This document shows positions 25,617 through 36,148 of a DNA stretch of 64,000 nt, in pieces; position 1 is the stretch's first letter; every line of letters starts with the position of its first letter. The translations under genes were made by a program, and so were the position numbers. Source of the stretch: Lachnospiraceae bacterium (GTDB lineage Bacteria > Bacillota > Clostridia > Lachnospirales > Lachnospiraceae); the NCBI GenBank assembly GCA_022510685.1, contig JAFLTA010000004.1:41105-105104 (forward strand), given 5' to 3'. The notes beneath the pieces are model-generated. The model was not told where the DNA came from. It was given only the letters and a program-made list of their open reading frames with translations, and ran no database searches.

Positions 25617-26450
25617 CTAACCTAACGGCTCCACATCATTCCTATTTTTTATATGACAATCATAAATAGTATACCACAATCCCGCACTAAAAAAAAGAAC
25701 GGACAACAGAAATATGATTGAAATAACCAAAACGGATATGGGCTTGTCTTCCGGAAATATCTGCTGCAAAATCACATTCGTTGAATTGAAAAGGATGTGC
25801 ACTGCAATTGTAGCCGCAATCGTTTCCGTCATCAACCACACCAAACCCAGCACCAGCCCCAGAGCAAAAGCATAAAGCCCCTGCACAAGGTTCATATGAT
25901 AAATTCCGAAAAATATCGCCTGAATAAAATTAGTGAGCCAAAAAGAAAATCCCCCGGAAAGCTGATTCATAATTGCTCCCCGAAAAATAACCTCCTCAGA
26001 AAGAGGTCCTATCAACAGCGCATACAGCATAGCCAATACTGTACTGCTCTGCGTGAGATTCGACATAGTATCCTGATAACTTTCAAACCATGAAGGAAAT
26101 ATCTGCTGTAATAAGGTGAGAAAAATACTAATACACACACAGCCTCCCATTCCAAGACCGATGAGCGCCGGAATCCTCGCCCCTCCAAACGCTTTGCGAT
26201 ATGAAAAATCTTCAGAATGACAGCGGAATCGCCGATACCAATATGCGCACCATCCCAGAGAAAGCAGCGCGCTCAACATGGAAAGAAAAATAATGTATGT
26301 TTTATTTTGGGGATCCACTTCTATTCTCATTCCGATGCAAATAAGCATTCCGATAAACGCTGCCACAATCTGCAACAGAAAGACGGACAAAAAAAGTAAA
26401 ATGGCACCGAATATACTACGCACCTGTACCAGTTTCTTATTCTCCTCCAT
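25617..26450 (-). CDS. CPBP family intramembrane metalloprotease
   Basis: A 277-residue protein with about eight hydrophobic helices. The Abi/CPBP motifs are present: SEEVIFRGAI (the EExxxR motif) and FGIYHMNLVQG with its His. In Firmicutes this family includes CAAX-type proteases and bacteriocin self-immunity proteins; no bacteriocin gene is seen here. GGAGG is six bases before the ATG. It ends six bases before the region of the GGDEF start, so the two are likely cotranscribed. Confidence 0.87.
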   Translation of the reverse strand: MEENKKLVQVRSIFGAILLFLSVFLLQIVAAFIGMLICIGMRIEVDPQNKTYIIFLSMLSALLSLGWCAYWYRRFRCHSEDFSYRKAFGGARIPALIGLGMGGCVCISIFLTLLQQIFPSWFESYQDTMSNLTQSSTVLAMLYALLIGPLSEEVIFRGAIMNQLSGGFSFWLTNFIQAIFFGIYHMNLVQGLYAFALGLVLGLVWLMTETIAATIAVHILFNSTNVILQQIFPEDKPISVLVISIIFLLSVLFFSAGLWYTIYDCHIKNRNDVEPLG

Positions 26451-26505
26451 AACAGACCTCCTGTCGATATGTTAGAATGATAACGCTAATCTGTTGGTAA
26501 CTAAA

Positions 26506-26541
26506 TAAAATTCGGACAGACAAACGCCCATCCGAATTTTA
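26506..26541 (-). terminator. Terminator of ftsZ and the dcw cluster
   Basis: TAAAATTCGGA (26506-26516) and TCCGAATTTTA (26531-26541) with a 14-nt loop; on minus the stem ends in TTTTATTTAG. It separates ftsZ from the CPBP gene. Confidence 0.8.
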
Positions 26542-26560
26542 TATTTTAGTTCTTTATTTA

Positions 26561-27733
26561 TTAACGCTTACGCTGTAAAAATTCCGGAATTTTAATACCA
26601 TCATCTGCCTGACGGTTGTATGAAGTTGACACCGTCGATGCTGTCTGCTTTCCTGCTGCACTACTGCCCAGCGGAGAAGGTGCAACCGGACGATTTCCTG
26701 ATACTTGTCCCTCTTTCGTTGGGAAATTTGTCTTAGGCGGTGCCACTTTTTTCAAGAAAGAAGGTGTGACAGAGTCTGTCGGGTCACTGTCCAGACCGGT
26801 GGCAATCACCGTAATTTGAACCATGTCATTATCTGACTCCTCATACATAGCACCAAAGATAAGGTTTGTATTTTCTCCGGTCAATTCTGCCACATATGAT
26901 GTAGCCTCAGCTGCATCGAGCATTCCCACTGCACCGGATATGTTAAGAATTACATCGGTCGCTCCCTCAATAGTAGTCTCCAGCAACGGACTTGAAATCG
27001 CCTGTTTTACAGCATCGATACATTTATCATCACCGCTGCCGACACCGATACCAATATGTGCAACGCCTTTATCTTTCATAACTGTCTTTACATCTGCAAA
27101 ATCCAGATTGATCATAGCCGGTACATTAATCAAGTCAGTGATACCCTGTACACCCTGCTGCAATACCTCATCTGCTTTCTTCAAAGCTTCCGGCATGCTG
27201 GCTCTGCGGTCTACGATCTCTAACAATTTATCATTAGGGATAACAATCAGAGTATCAACGTTTTTCTTCAACTCCTCAATTCCCTTTGTAGCGTTGTTCA
27301 TACGGGTTCTCGCCTCAAAAGAAAACGGCTTTGTTACAATTCCCACTGTGAGGATGCCCAGTTCTTTGGCAATACCTGCTATCACAGGAGCAGCACCGGT
27401 ACCGGTTCCACCACCCATTCCGCAGGTGACAAACACCATATCTGCGCCCTTTACCAACTCCGTTAGTTCTTCACGGCTTTCTTCTGCCGCTGCCTTACCC
27501 ACGTCCGGATTAGCGCCGGCACCCAGTCCCTTGGTAAGTTTTTCTCCTATCTGGACGCGATTTCCCGCTTTACATAGCTTTAAAATCTGCTCATCTGTGT
27601 TGATACAGACGAACTCCACCCCCATAACTCCTTCTTCTATCATTCGGTCGATAGCATTGTTTCCGCCGCCACCAACGCCTATTACCAATATCTTTGCAGC
27701 CGCTTCCGACTCATTCGTCTTAATCTCTAACAA
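26561..27733 (-). CDS. ftsZ: Cell division protein FtsZ
   Basis: Tubulin-like GTPase that forms the division ring, 390 residues. The GTP signature [11 protein letters not shown] and the N-terminal [15 protein letters not shown] are present, with a T7-loop [11 protein letters not shown]. After a short variable linker the C-terminal peptide is [11 protein letters not shown], which binds FtsA/SepF-type partners. The start is TTG 27733, seven bases after AAGGAGG; a longer frame from an ATG at 27763 has no ribosome site. It is last in the dcw cluster, with no ftsA next to it. Confidence 0.97.
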   Translation of the reverse strand: MLEIKTNESEAAAKILVIGVGGGGNNAIDRMIEEGVMGVEFVCINTDEQILKLCKAGNRVQIGEKLTKGLGAGANPDVGKAAAEESREELTELVKGADMVFVTCGMGGGTGTGAAPVIAGIAKELGILTVGIVTKPFSFEARTRMNNATKGIEELKKNVDTLIVIPNDKLLEIVDRRASMPEALKKADEVLQQGVQGITDLINVPAMINLDFADVKTVMKDKGVAHIGIGVGSGDDKCIDAVKQAISSPLLETTIEGATDVILNISGAVGMLDAAEATSYVAELTGENTNLIFGAMYEESDNDMVQITVIATGLDSDPTDSVTPSFLKKVAPPKTNFPTKEGQVSGNRPVAPSPLGSSAAGKQTASTVSTSYNRQADDGIKIPEFLQRKR

Positions 27734-27824
27734 GGTTGTTCCTCCTTCACCATACATTCTCACAACACCCTAAACTATATAATAACCATTTGAAGGGGAA
27801 TAATCAAGAGAAAATATGTTCTTT

Positions 27825-28586
27825 TTATGAATTTTCTTCATCCATATCGTTTTTCTCCCCACTATTCTTTGTTTTTTTCGGTGCATCAATAATGATACTG
27901 TCTCCGTTCTTAAAGTTCTCCATATGAATTTCTCCCTTCAAGGACAACTTTTTCTCTTTCGCCTTCTCAAATACTTTGGAAAGATTTGACAATTCATCAT
28001 CATACATCTTCTTTTTTCCCAAGTATATTTTCAAATCCCCGGAGTATAACGTCAACGTACCTGCGTTGACATGAATCTGCTCCGCCGGAATCTCGTAATG
28101 CACGATAGACTGGGATAAATTCATAATCGAACGGAATACATCATCATCCTCTACCTGAAATGCCTCGCCTACCGTAAAGGTTCCGAAATCAATTCCTGTC
28201 ACCACGGGAATTCCCTCTTTTTGCTCCGGAATTGTCTGCAGCACAATTCCGTCCTTATCAAAATAGACATATTGCCCCATATATTTAATACAGCCGCTAA
28301 TCGTCTTGTCATATACACGAAGCGTAATGCTTCTCGGACCGTGGTACTCCACGTCTATCGTTTCCACAAAAGGCAGCGATTCCAATCCCACTGTCTTCTC
28401 ATACACCCACAAAACAACCCCATTACGGGAAAGCTTCCGCCGGAATACCTCATTCTTTATCTCTGACTCCGTATAATACTCCGTCCCCTCCACGGCCACC
28501 TTGTCAATATGAAAAATAAAATAGACGGCGATTAGCACAAGCGCTGCCACGCCGATTCCAATTCCCACCCTCTTTAGTATCCGCAT
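27825..28586 (-). CDS. divIB: Cell division protein DivIB/FtsQ
   Basis: A 253-residue bitopic protein: short basic N-terminus, one helix (residues 9-27), then a POTRA domain beginning VAVEGTEYYTESEIKNEV and the FtsQ/DivIB domain. A charged Lys/Glu/Asp-rich tail ends the chain. It links FtsL/DivIC in the divisome. GAGG precedes the ATG. Between ftsW and ftsZ, the usual Firmicutes place. Confidence 0.88.
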   Translation of the reverse strand: MRILKRVGIGIGVAALVLIAVYFIFHIDKVAVEGTEYYTESEIKNEVFRRKLSRNGVVLWVYEKTVGLESLPFVETIDVEYHGPRSITLRVYDKTISGCIKYMGQYVYFDKDGIVLQTIPEQKEGIPVVTGIDFGTFTVGEAFQVEDDDVFRSIMNLSQSIVHYEIPAEQIHVNAGTLTLYSGDLKIYLGKKKMYDDELSNLSKVFEKAKEKKLSLKGEIHMENFKNGDSIIIDAPKKTKNSGEKNDMDEENS

Positions 28587-28613
28587 ACACTTACCTCATT
28601 TCTATCTGTTTCT

Positions 28614-29720
28614 TCACCTAATCTGACCGGACACACCAAGCACCAGCCCCATTTCAGCCATCATTATGGTAGCCGATGTACCTCCATAGCTGACAAGCGG
28701 CAGTGGAATACCCGTAGACGGCATGGAATTTGTCACCACCGCCACATTGATAATCACTTGTATCGCCAGCTGAATCAACACTCCCACACATATCATTGTA
28801 CCAAACAAATCCGGCGCCCGAAGCGCAATCACCACGATTCGCCAAAACAATATGAGGAATGCAATAATCAGGGCAGCTGCCCCCACAATCCCCAATTCCT
28901 CACAGATGACAGCAAATATCATATCATTATAAGCCTCCGGAATGTAGCCCAGTTTTTGCATGCTGTGCCCCAGTCCCCTGCCAAAAACGCCGCCTGTGGC
29001 AATGGCATAGAGACCCTGCTTAATCTGATGGGCATTTTCATTCGTTTCCACATGAAGCCATATATCAATGCGCTCCGCACGGAATCCCTCACCCAAAAAG
29101 ATATAGGCGGCACCTCCTGCAACTAAAAGCATCATACAAAGCACAAAATACAATTTCTTACGGCTTCCCACAAAACACATACCCACAACGATTCCGGACA
29201 CAATAATGGCAGAGCTCATATTTTCCACCAAAATCAATACAATGTTAGGTCCCATAAAGAGCATGACCTTCAGAAATCCCCCAAAACGGTCTAATGCCTG
29301 CCTGTTCTGATAAACAGCATATGCCACAAATAAAATAGCAGCAATCTTTGATATTTCGGAAGGCTGAAACTGCACAAATCCCAAGTTCAGCCACCGTTTT
29401 GCACCGTTTTTCTCCACACCCACTATCAGTACGGCAATCTGCATGACGATTGCCGCCAGATATATCATATGTACCAAATTGATTTTCAGTCCCGGTATCT
29501 TCTTGATAAAAATATCATAGTTAATTCGGGATACCACAATCATTCCCACAACGCCAATGCCAAGTCCCAAGGTCTGCTGGGTGACAAACCGCCAGACAGA
29601 ACCATTCTGCACTGCGGTATAATATCCTGCACTGTAAATCATCAGAACGCCGAAAAGAGCGATTCCGATTGTCATAAAAAGTAAAGCATAATCATAATGC
29701 AGATGATTCCTGCTTTTCAT
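28614..29720 (-). CDS. ftsW: SEDS peptidoglycan polymerase FtsW
   Basis: A 368-residue protein with about ten helices that polymerises lipid II with its partner class B PBP. SEDS motifs are visible: KNGAKRWLNLGFVQFQPSEISK near the middle, and PLVSYGGTSA near the end. ATG 29720 is nine bases after AAAGGA; the ATG at 29729 is too close to the site. Its place beside murD and two PBP genes supports FtsW rather than RodA; SpoVE cannot be excluded. Confidence 0.92.
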   Translation of the reverse strand: MKSRNHLHYDYALLFMTIGIALFGVLMIYSAGYYTAVQNGSVWRFVTQQTLGLGIGVVGMIVVSRINYDIFIKKIPGLKINLVHMIYLAAIVMQIAVLIVGVEKNGAKRWLNLGFVQFQPSEISKIAAILFVAYAVYQNRQALDRFGGFLKVMLFMGPNIVLILVENMSSAIIVSGIVVGMCFVGSRKKLYFVLCMMLLVAGGAAYIFLGEGFRAERIDIWLHVETNENAHQIKQGLYAIATGGVFGRGLGHSMQKLGYIPEAYNDMIFAVICEELGIVGAAALIIAFLILFWRIVVIALRAPDLFGTMICVGVLIQLAIQVIINVAVVTNSMPSTGIPLPLVSYGGTSATIMMAEMGLVLGVSGQIR

Positions 29721-29733
29721 TCTATTCATTCCT

Positions 29734-31098
29734 TTACAGTTTATTTACATATTCTTTGAACAGGTCTCCCCGCTCCTCAAAATTCTTAAACATATCCCAG
29801 GAGGCACACGCCGGAGATAACAAAACCGCATCTCCTTTTTCCGCCTGTAAATACGCAGCCTTTACAGCCTCTTCCAGAGAATCTGCTTTATATACTGCAG
29901 TAAAGCCTGCCTCAGCTGCCGCCTCTGCAATTTTATCCCTCGTCTCACCAAGTAAAATCAACCCTTTAACTTTGGTGCCAAAGGAAGCGATCCATTCTTC
30001 ATAGGAGGATTCTTTATCATATCCTCCTCCAATTACAATAGTAGGGCGCACCATTGCCTCCACTGCTTTAATCGCTGCGTCCGGATTGGTTCCCTTGGAA
30101 TCGTTATAATATTTTACCCCCTGATGCTCACGTACAAACTCGATACGATGCGGTACTGCCTGAAATTCACAGACCACTTTACAGATAATGTCCCACGGAA
30201 CACCTGCCCCATAAGCAATCGCTGCCGCCGCCATAACATTTTCATAATTGTGTTTGCCCAGGAGTTTCAAATTATGTATATTACAGAGAATCCTTTCATC
30301 TACGTCCCTGCATATAATTTCATCGTCCTTCAGAAATATTCCTTCCTCCAGTTCCCGTTCACTGCTAAACCAGAATACACGCGCCATCATTTGTTCTGCC
30401 AGCGCTCTAAGTCTCTCATCTTCATAATTTAACACACACATATGTCTGTCGTTCTGATTCATGGCAATCCGTGCCTTTGTCTCCGCATAGCACTCCATCG
30501 TATGATGCCTGTTTAAGTGATCCGGTGTAATATTTAATATGGCGCTGACTTCCGGACAAAAGCGGTGTATCGTCTCTAACTGGAAACTGCTTACCTCTGC
30601 CACCGTTACCGTGTCATCACGCATCTCTAACGCATATTCCGTATACGGCAGACCTATATTGCCCACGACAAATACGCTTTCATAATACGCTTTCATAATT
30701 TCTCCGGTAAGCGCTGTCGTCGTGGTCTTTCCATTGGTTCCCGTAATGGCTAACACTTTTCCCTTACCACATACATAGGCAAGCTCTACTTCTCCCCATA
30801 TAGGAATTCCCGCCTCCTGTATCTTCACGACAAAAGGCAAATCCGTTGGTACGCCGGGGCTTAACACCACCAAATCAATGCGGCTGATGTTCTGTTCCGG
30901 AAACTCTCCGAGAATCAGATCATAGGTAATCCCCTCCGGAAATTTAGCAGCAATGTCCTGCGGAGTATTCTTTGTATTCCCTTCCAATAAAATTATTTTA
31001 GCTGACTGAGCAGCAAGTAGCTTCACTGCCGCCACGCCACTGATTCCCGCACCTACTACCAGCACTGTTTTTCCCGCTAAAACCATTGTATTTTCCAA
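29734..31098 (-). CDS. murD: UDP-N-acetylmuramoylalanine--D-glutamate ligase
   Basis: Adds D-Glu to UDP-MurNAc-L-Ala; 454 residues, cytoplasmic. ATP loop ITGTNGKTTTTALTG, central-domain LNITPDHLNRH, and C-terminal NDSKGTNPDAAIKAVE are all present. The start is TTG 31098 with GGAGG seven bases before it. It lies between mraY and ftsW. Confidence 0.96.
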   Translation of the reverse strand: MENTMVLAGKTVLVVGAGISGVAAVKLLAAQSAKIILLEGNTKNTPQDIAAKFPEGITYDLILGEFPEQNISRIDLVVLSPGVPTDLPFVVKIQEAGIPIWGEVELAYVCGKGKVLAITGTNGKTTTTALTGEIMKAYYESVFVVGNIGLPYTEYALEMRDDTVTVAEVSSFQLETIHRFCPEVSAILNITPDHLNRHHTMECYAETKARIAMNQNDRHMCVLNYEDERLRALAEQMMARVFWFSSERELEEGIFLKDDEIICRDVDERILCNIHNLKLLGKHNYENVMAAAAIAYGAGVPWDIICKVVCEFQAVPHRIEFVREHQGVKYYNDSKGTNPDAAIKAVEAMVRPTIVIGGGYDKESSYEEWIASFGTKVKGLILLGETRDKIAEAAAEAGFTAVYKADSLEEAVKAAYLQAEKGDAVLLSPACASWDMFKNFEERGDLFKEYVNKL

Positions 31099-31114
31099 AA
31101 TCGTTCCTCCTTTT

Positions 31115-32089
31115 TTATAAACCTGCCAAACCCAGCAGACAACACAGGGACGTCACCAGCGAAAAAACGGTTACAATCCTTGTCTCTGACCATCCACACT
31201 GCTCAAAATGATGATGAATGGGTGCCATTTTAAAAATCCGTTTTCCTCCTGTCATCCGGAAAAAGCCCACCTGTAACATCACGGACAACACTTCTATCAT
31301 GTAGACCACTCCCACAATTACGATAAATAACGGCAGTTTTAATACAAGGGCTGACGCAGAGACGAAACCGCCAAGCGCCAGAGAGCCTGTATCTCCCATA
31401 AACACACTGGCCGGATAGACGTTAAACGCCAGAAATCCTGCCAGAGTTCCTACTACAGCCGTTGTAATAGGCAGTATTCCACTCTGCACGCCCGCTGCAA
31501 CAATAGTAAAAAACACCGCTACGAGCAAAGTGACACCGGATACCAGTCCGTCCAGACCATCCGTAAAATTTGTGCCGTTAGCTGTCCCCAGCATAACCAC
31601 CAGACAAAAAAGTGCAAAGAGCGGTTTGGGCATAGTAATGTACCGACCGTGAACTAAGCCTCCCGTAAAAGGAATCAGCATCTCCGGATGCCCTCCGGCC
31701 TTCGTCAGATAATAGCAGACAAAAACTAACCCCACTACTGCCTGCAATGCCAACTTCTGCCATGGTGTCAGCCCTTCTGATTGCTTCATGATAATTTTGA
31801 TATAGTCATCCAGAAAACCAACCATGCCAAAGCCTACTGTCGCAAACAAGACAGGCAGCGCCTCTCTGTCTTCTCCTTCCAGCAGAAACACCGTCACACT
31901 CACCACCAGAAGAATGATAATCCCTCCCATTGTGGGAGTCCCCGCTTTCTTCAAGTGGGTTCTGGGACCATCTTCCCTTACATACTGGCGGAATTTAAAC
32001 CGCCTCAAAACCGGTATAATGACCGGGCAGACCAGAATACTCAAGAAAAATGCCAGTATAATCGGCATCATCGTAGCTTGATAACCCAT
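31115..32089 (-). CDS. mraY: Phospho-N-acetylmuramoyl-pentapeptide transferase
   Basis: Makes lipid I at the membrane, 324 residues with ten helices. GTPTMGGIIILL near the start, NFTDGLDGLVSG (catalytic Asp region), FMGDTGSLALGG and APIHHHFE are the family motifs. ATG 32089 follows GGAGGGG; an upstream in-frame TTG overlaps that site and is not used. Confidence 0.96.
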   Translation of the reverse strand: MGYQATMMPIILAFFLSILVCPVIIPVLRRFKFRQYVREDGPRTHLKKAGTPTMGGIIILLVVSVTVFLLEGEDREALPVLFATVGFGMVGFLDDYIKIIMKQSEGLTPWQKLALQAVVGLVFVCYYLTKAGGHPEMLIPFTGGLVHGRYITMPKPLFALFCLVVMLGTANGTNFTDGLDGLVSGVTLLVAVFFTIVAAGVQSGILPITTAVVGTLAGFLAFNVYPASVFMGDTGSLALGGFVSASALVLKLPLFIVIVGVVYMIEVLSVMLQVGFFRMTGGKRIFKMAPIHHHFEQCGWSETRIVTVFSLVTSLCCLLGLAGL

Positions 32090-32146
32090 TTTCCCCTCCA
32101 ATTGTAATGCAATCCCTGTCGGAAATCAACCGATTACAGGGAGTTT

Positions 32147-33910
32147 TTAATTTACGCTCTTTTCCTTCTTCTCCGTCTTTTGCTTTTTCACTCCTAAATA
32201 CGGGAGTGCATTGTCCAATAGTTCAGACACCACCGGTGCTGCTATCGTACCTCCGTAGTATATGCCTTCAGGCTCGTCAATGAGAACGACGACAAGCACT
32301 TTCGGATTATCTGCAGGAGCAAATCCCAGACAGGAGGCAATGTATTTTCCGCTCCGTCTCGGCAGCTTTTCGGAAGTTCCGGTTTTCGCTCCCACTTGAT
32401 ATCCCTCTACACTCGCTTTGGAGCCGGAGCCTTCTGTAACCACAGATTCTAATATCATTTTCATGTTATCCGACGTCTCACCGGAAACAACATTTTCTTT
32501 TTCCGAATAAGACAGCTTTTTCACTGTCTCCTCCTGTGTATTTTCAATACTTACCCCAAAATGAGGAACCACGCTGTGTCCACCGTTAATCACGGAACTG
32601 ACAGAGGTAAGGAGACGAATCGGCGACAATTGAAACGACTGTCCAAAGGACATTGTAGCCAGCTCTACGGCACCGACATTTTTCTGCTGATGCATAATCG
32701 TGGACGCCTCTCCGGGCACGTCTATGTTTGTTTTCGATAAAATTCCCAGTTGCCTCATTCCCCGGAACATTCCCTCCACGCCCAGCCTTGCACCCACCTC
32801 CATAAAGACCGGATTACAGGAATTTTGTACGCCTTGCACGAAAGTTTCCGAGCCATGTCCCTGTGTTTTGTGGCAGCGGATGCGCCTGTCCTCCACTATC
32901 TTATACCCCGGGCAGTGAAATCCATCTGTAAGAGACACCACTCCCGCCTCCAATGCAGCTGTTGCCGTAATCACCTTAAATGTGGAACCCGGTTCATAAG
33001 TATCACTGACACAGCCGTTTCTCCACATTTTATTCAATTCCTCGTTCTTTTGTTTTTCCGACAGCTTTTCTTGTTTTTTCTTTGAAATGCCCACCAGTTG
33101 ATACGGCTCTGCGAGAGAAAACTCCGGTGCATTTACCATAGCATATATTTCCCCATTCCCGGGATTCATCATAATCACCCGGACACCGGCGGCATTTTTT
33201 GCCTTGCGCACCTTTTCGGCTGCCTGAGTAGCAAACTGCTGTAAATTCAGATCCAGGCTGGTATAGAGATTTTTTCCGGCAACCGGCTCCCTGCGCTCTT
33301 CTGCCTCCCCGTCAATTTCAATCCCCCGTGCATTGGTCATGGTAAGAATGGCACCGTTTTGCCCCTGTAAAATCTCATCATAGCTGACCTCCAAACCGAT
33401 AATCCCCTGATTATCCGCACCCGTAAATCCAATCACCCGGGACGCTAATGTGTCATAGGGGTAATACCGCTTGTAGTCCTCATCCACCATCACACCGGCT
33501 AGCTCCAACTCTCTGATTTTGTCGGAAGTCTCTTTATCCACGTTTGCCTTGATGCGCTCAATGGAGGATACTTTTTCCACACGTTTCCGCACCGTATCTT
33601 CATCCAATTCCAACAGTGTGGATAATTCCCGAATCACCCGCTCCGGCTCCTCAATTTGGTTGTGAATGACAGAAATGGTGGATACCGGCTTATTCCCTGC
33701 CAATATCTCACCATTTCTATCGTAAATTACGCCCCGCTTTGCTTTTATTGAACGCTCCCGCTGCTGTACATCCTTTGCTTTTTGTCCATAGTAGTCAGCC
33801 CGGACCACCATCAGATAAGCCAGTCTGCCCGTGAGAGACAGCGCAAGCACACATATCATAAAATAGACAAAAACGATTCTCTGACGTTGTGCTGTCTTGC
33901 AATTTTTCAT
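32147..33910 (-). CDS. Class B penicillin-binding protein (SpoVD/PBP2-like)
   Basis: A 587-residue transpeptidase: one N-terminal helix, a PBP dimerisation domain beginning RGVIYDRNGEILA, then the transpeptidase domain with EPGSTFK (active Ser), SCN and KTGT. The tail is short and basic, with no PASTA domain. It is the second of two class B PBPs in tandem, next to mraY, where Bacillus has spoVD; whether it serves division or sporulation cannot be told. Confidence 0.9.
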   Translation of the reverse strand: MKNCKTAQRQRIVFVYFMICVLALSLTGRLAYLMVVRADYYGQKAKDVQQRERSIKAKRGVIYDRNGEILAGNKPVSTISVIHNQIEEPERVIRELSTLLELDEDTVRKRVEKVSSIERIKANVDKETSDKIRELELAGVMVDEDYKRYYPYDTLASRVIGFTGADNQGIIGLEVSYDEILQGQNGAILTMTNARGIEIDGEAEERREPVAGKNLYTSLDLNLQQFATQAAEKVRKAKNAAGVRVIMMNPGNGEIYAMVNAPEFSLAEPYQLVGISKKKQEKLSEKQKNEELNKMWRNGCVSDTYEPGSTFKVITATAALEAGVVSLTDGFHCPGYKIVEDRRIRCHKTQGHGSETFVQGVQNSCNPVFMEVGARLGVEGMFRGMRQLGILSKTNIDVPGEASTIMHQQKNVGAVELATMSFGQSFQLSPIRLLTSVSSVINGGHSVVPHFGVSIENTQEETVKKLSYSEKENVVSGETSDNMKMILESVVTEGSGSKASVEGYQVGAKTGTSEKLPRRSGKYIASCLGFAPADNPKVLVVVLIDEPEGIYYGGTIAAPVVSELLDNALPYLGVKKQKTEKKEKSVN

Positions 33911-33978
33911 GGTCTAGTATTCCCTGTTTCGTTGGAATTATTATATTAAAATACAGGGAAAAGTATGACACGCTATCA

Positions 33979-36087
33979 CTATAACTCCGGTTCGCTATTG
34001 TCAGTCGGAGAAGCCGTTTCGCCACCCGCCTGTGGTGTCTGCGTTGCCTGTGGTTCTTGTGACGACTCCGTTCCTTCGGCATCTGCTGCCTCGGTTTCCT
34101 GTGGTTCCTCCTCCGGAGCCTCTGTCACTGTCGGAGCCTCTGCATTTGCAGCTTCATTTCCACCCAAACTCTGATAATCTCCGTCGCTGTATCCACCCTG
34201 AGGTACTTCCAGAGGCAGATTACCGTTTTTGGTGGACGGCAGTTGAATTTTCGTTTGCTCATCGTCCCCGGCAGATGCTTTTTTGTATATTCCAAGGAGC
34301 GGTAAAACATCCTTCATGACACTATTGGCAAATTCCGTAGCATATGTGCTGTGAGCCTGATCTTGTACATGAGGCTGGTCTATCGTCACATAAACAACTA
34401 CCTCCGGATTGTCAACAGGCGTAAATCCGATAAATGATACCAGATAATTTCCCATTCTACGCGGATATTTCTCCGCGGTACCCGTCTTACCGCCGATTTT
34501 GTATCCACTGATTTGTGCCGGTGCTGCTGAGCCTTCCTGCACTGTCTTATACAAATACTGTCTGATCAACTTACTGGTGTCCTCTGTAATTACTTTTCGA
34601 ACCAATGTGTTTTCAATATCTTCGACAGTCGCACCGCTCTCACTCTGTATCTCTTTTACCACATGAGGCTTATAATAATTTCCACCGTTGATAGTGGCAC
34701 AGAATGCTGATGCCAACTGTATCATTGTGACTGTTTGGCTTTGTCCGAAGCTGGACGTGGCAAGTTCTGTCGTGCGCAGTGTACTTTCATTAAAAATATT
34801 TCCCGTTGCCTCTCCGGGCAGGTCAATTCCTGTCTTTTGTCCGAATCCAAATTCATTGACATACCGCAGAAACTTCTTCCCCCCTAAATCTGCTCCCATC
34901 TGCATCAATGCGTCATTGCAAGACTCCATCAAAGCCTTGCACACATTAACCGTACCATGTCCTCCGTTGGCGTATGCAACGCATTTAATCTGATGACCAC
35001 CTACCTGCTGGTAACCATCACAAACATAACCTCGCTCCGGCGTGGTTGCACCTTCATCCAGACAAACAGCAGCCGTGATCGGCTTAAATGTGGAGCCCGG
35101 TTCATAGGAATCACTGATACAGTAATTTCTCCAAACAGAATTGAGTATCTCCATCTTTTGCTTTTCGTCCATTGCCGCCTGCTGTTCTTTCGAATACATT
35201 CCATCCAGATTGGAAGGATTATTCAAATCATACCCCGGCGTTGATGCCATCGCATAAATTTCCCCATTTTGGGGATTCATGATGATACATCCCATGTTTT
35301 GAGAGCCGGTGTTTTTTTGAAAGATCTGCATGTGCTGCTCCAATAGCCCCTGTACATTTACATCAATCGTGGAAATGATTTTTTTACCGTTTTCCGGCTC
35401 TTTTACTGTCTCAATCAAATTTAAATCCGAATCGTAATAGCCGTATTTCTTTCCACTACTACCACTAAGCTTATCATTATACTGATTTTCAATCCCCCAA
35501 ATCCCTACATTATCCGTGGAGCAAAATCCGATTACATTGCTTGCCACAGTGGAATAGGGATACTGTCTTACATATTCCTCCTCAAACCAGACTCCTTTAA
35601 TATACTTATCTTCTCTCTCCAGCGCATGAAACGCATCCACTGTTTCCACATCCAAGCCCTTGTATTTTTTTACTACGTAGTAGTGAGAATTTGGATATTT
35701 GTCCAATACTTTCCGTACCGATTTCGCTTTCATTCCCACTGTTTTTTCCAAGGCATCCGTGGTCGGCTCAAAGTATTTGGCATCAGAGAGCATAAGCCCC
35801 GGATCTATGATCAGATTGTACATTTTTTTGCTGGTGGCAAGCTTGTTTCCATTGCGATCCACTATATCTCCCCGACGGTACGCAATAGTATTACTTACAT
35901 AGCTTTGCTGGGATAACACTCTCTTTTCATATTCATCTCCCTTTTCCCTGTTAAGGTCGACAATGCGCCACAAATACAGCAGCATAAACACAACAATAGC
36001 ACCAAACACAACCAGTAACCTTCGGTACATTTTGCGGGTGCTAATTCTTTTTTTCCTTCTTCTGATTTTCTCTAACTGTCTATTCAT
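33979..36087 (-). CDS. Class B penicillin-binding protein (FtsI/PBP2B-like)
   Basis: A 702-residue division transpeptidase. Basic N-terminus, one helix near 25-45, dimerisation domain with RRGDIVDRNGNKLA, then EPGSTFK, SCN and KTGT in order. The last 60 residues or so are acidic and rich in Glu, Thr, Gln and Pro, a disordered extracellular tail with no PASTA domain. ATG 36087 has GGAGG just upstream. It follows ftsL, the usual place of pbpB/ftsI. Confidence 0.92.
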   Translation of the reverse strand: MNRQLEKIRRRKKRISTRKMYRRLLVVFGAIVVFMLLYLWRIVDLNREKGDEYEKRVLSQQSYVSNTIAYRRGDIVDRNGNKLATSKKMYNLIIDPGLMLSDAKYFEPTTDALEKTVGMKAKSVRKVLDKYPNSHYYVVKKYKGLDVETVDAFHALEREDKYIKGVWFEEEYVRQYPYSTVASNVIGFCSTDNVGIWGIENQYNDKLSGSSGKKYGYYDSDLNLIETVKEPENGKKIISTIDVNVQGLLEQHMQIFQKNTGSQNMGCIIMNPQNGEIYAMASTPGYDLNNPSNLDGMYSKEQQAAMDEKQKMEILNSVWRNYCISDSYEPGSTFKPITAAVCLDEGATTPERGYVCDGYQQVGGHQIKCVAYANGGHGTVNVCKALMESCNDALMQMGADLGGKKFLRYVNEFGFGQKTGIDLPGEATGNIFNESTLRTTELATSSFGQSQTVTMIQLASAFCATINGGNYYKPHVVKEIQSESGATVEDIENTLVRKVITEDTSKLIRQYLYKTVQEGSAAPAQISGYKIGGKTGTAEKYPRRMGNYLVSFIGFTPVDNPEVVVYVTIDQPHVQDQAHSTYATEFANSVMKDVLPLLGIYKKASAGDDEQTKIQLPSTKNGNLPLEVPQGGYSDGDYQSLGGNEAANAEAPTVTEAPEEEPQETEAADAEGTESSQEPQATQTPQAGGETASPTDNSEPEL

Positions 36088-36148
36088 GATTTCCTCCAAA
36101 ACTGCAATAAAGAAGCCGGATACGAGGGAAAACGCCCCGGTATGCGCT

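Noticed and set aside
26823-27773. A long plus-strand ORF of 316 codons opposite ftsZ
   Set aside because: It is antisense to the conserved ftsZ gene; its Ser/Pro-rich composition is typical of a shadow frame.
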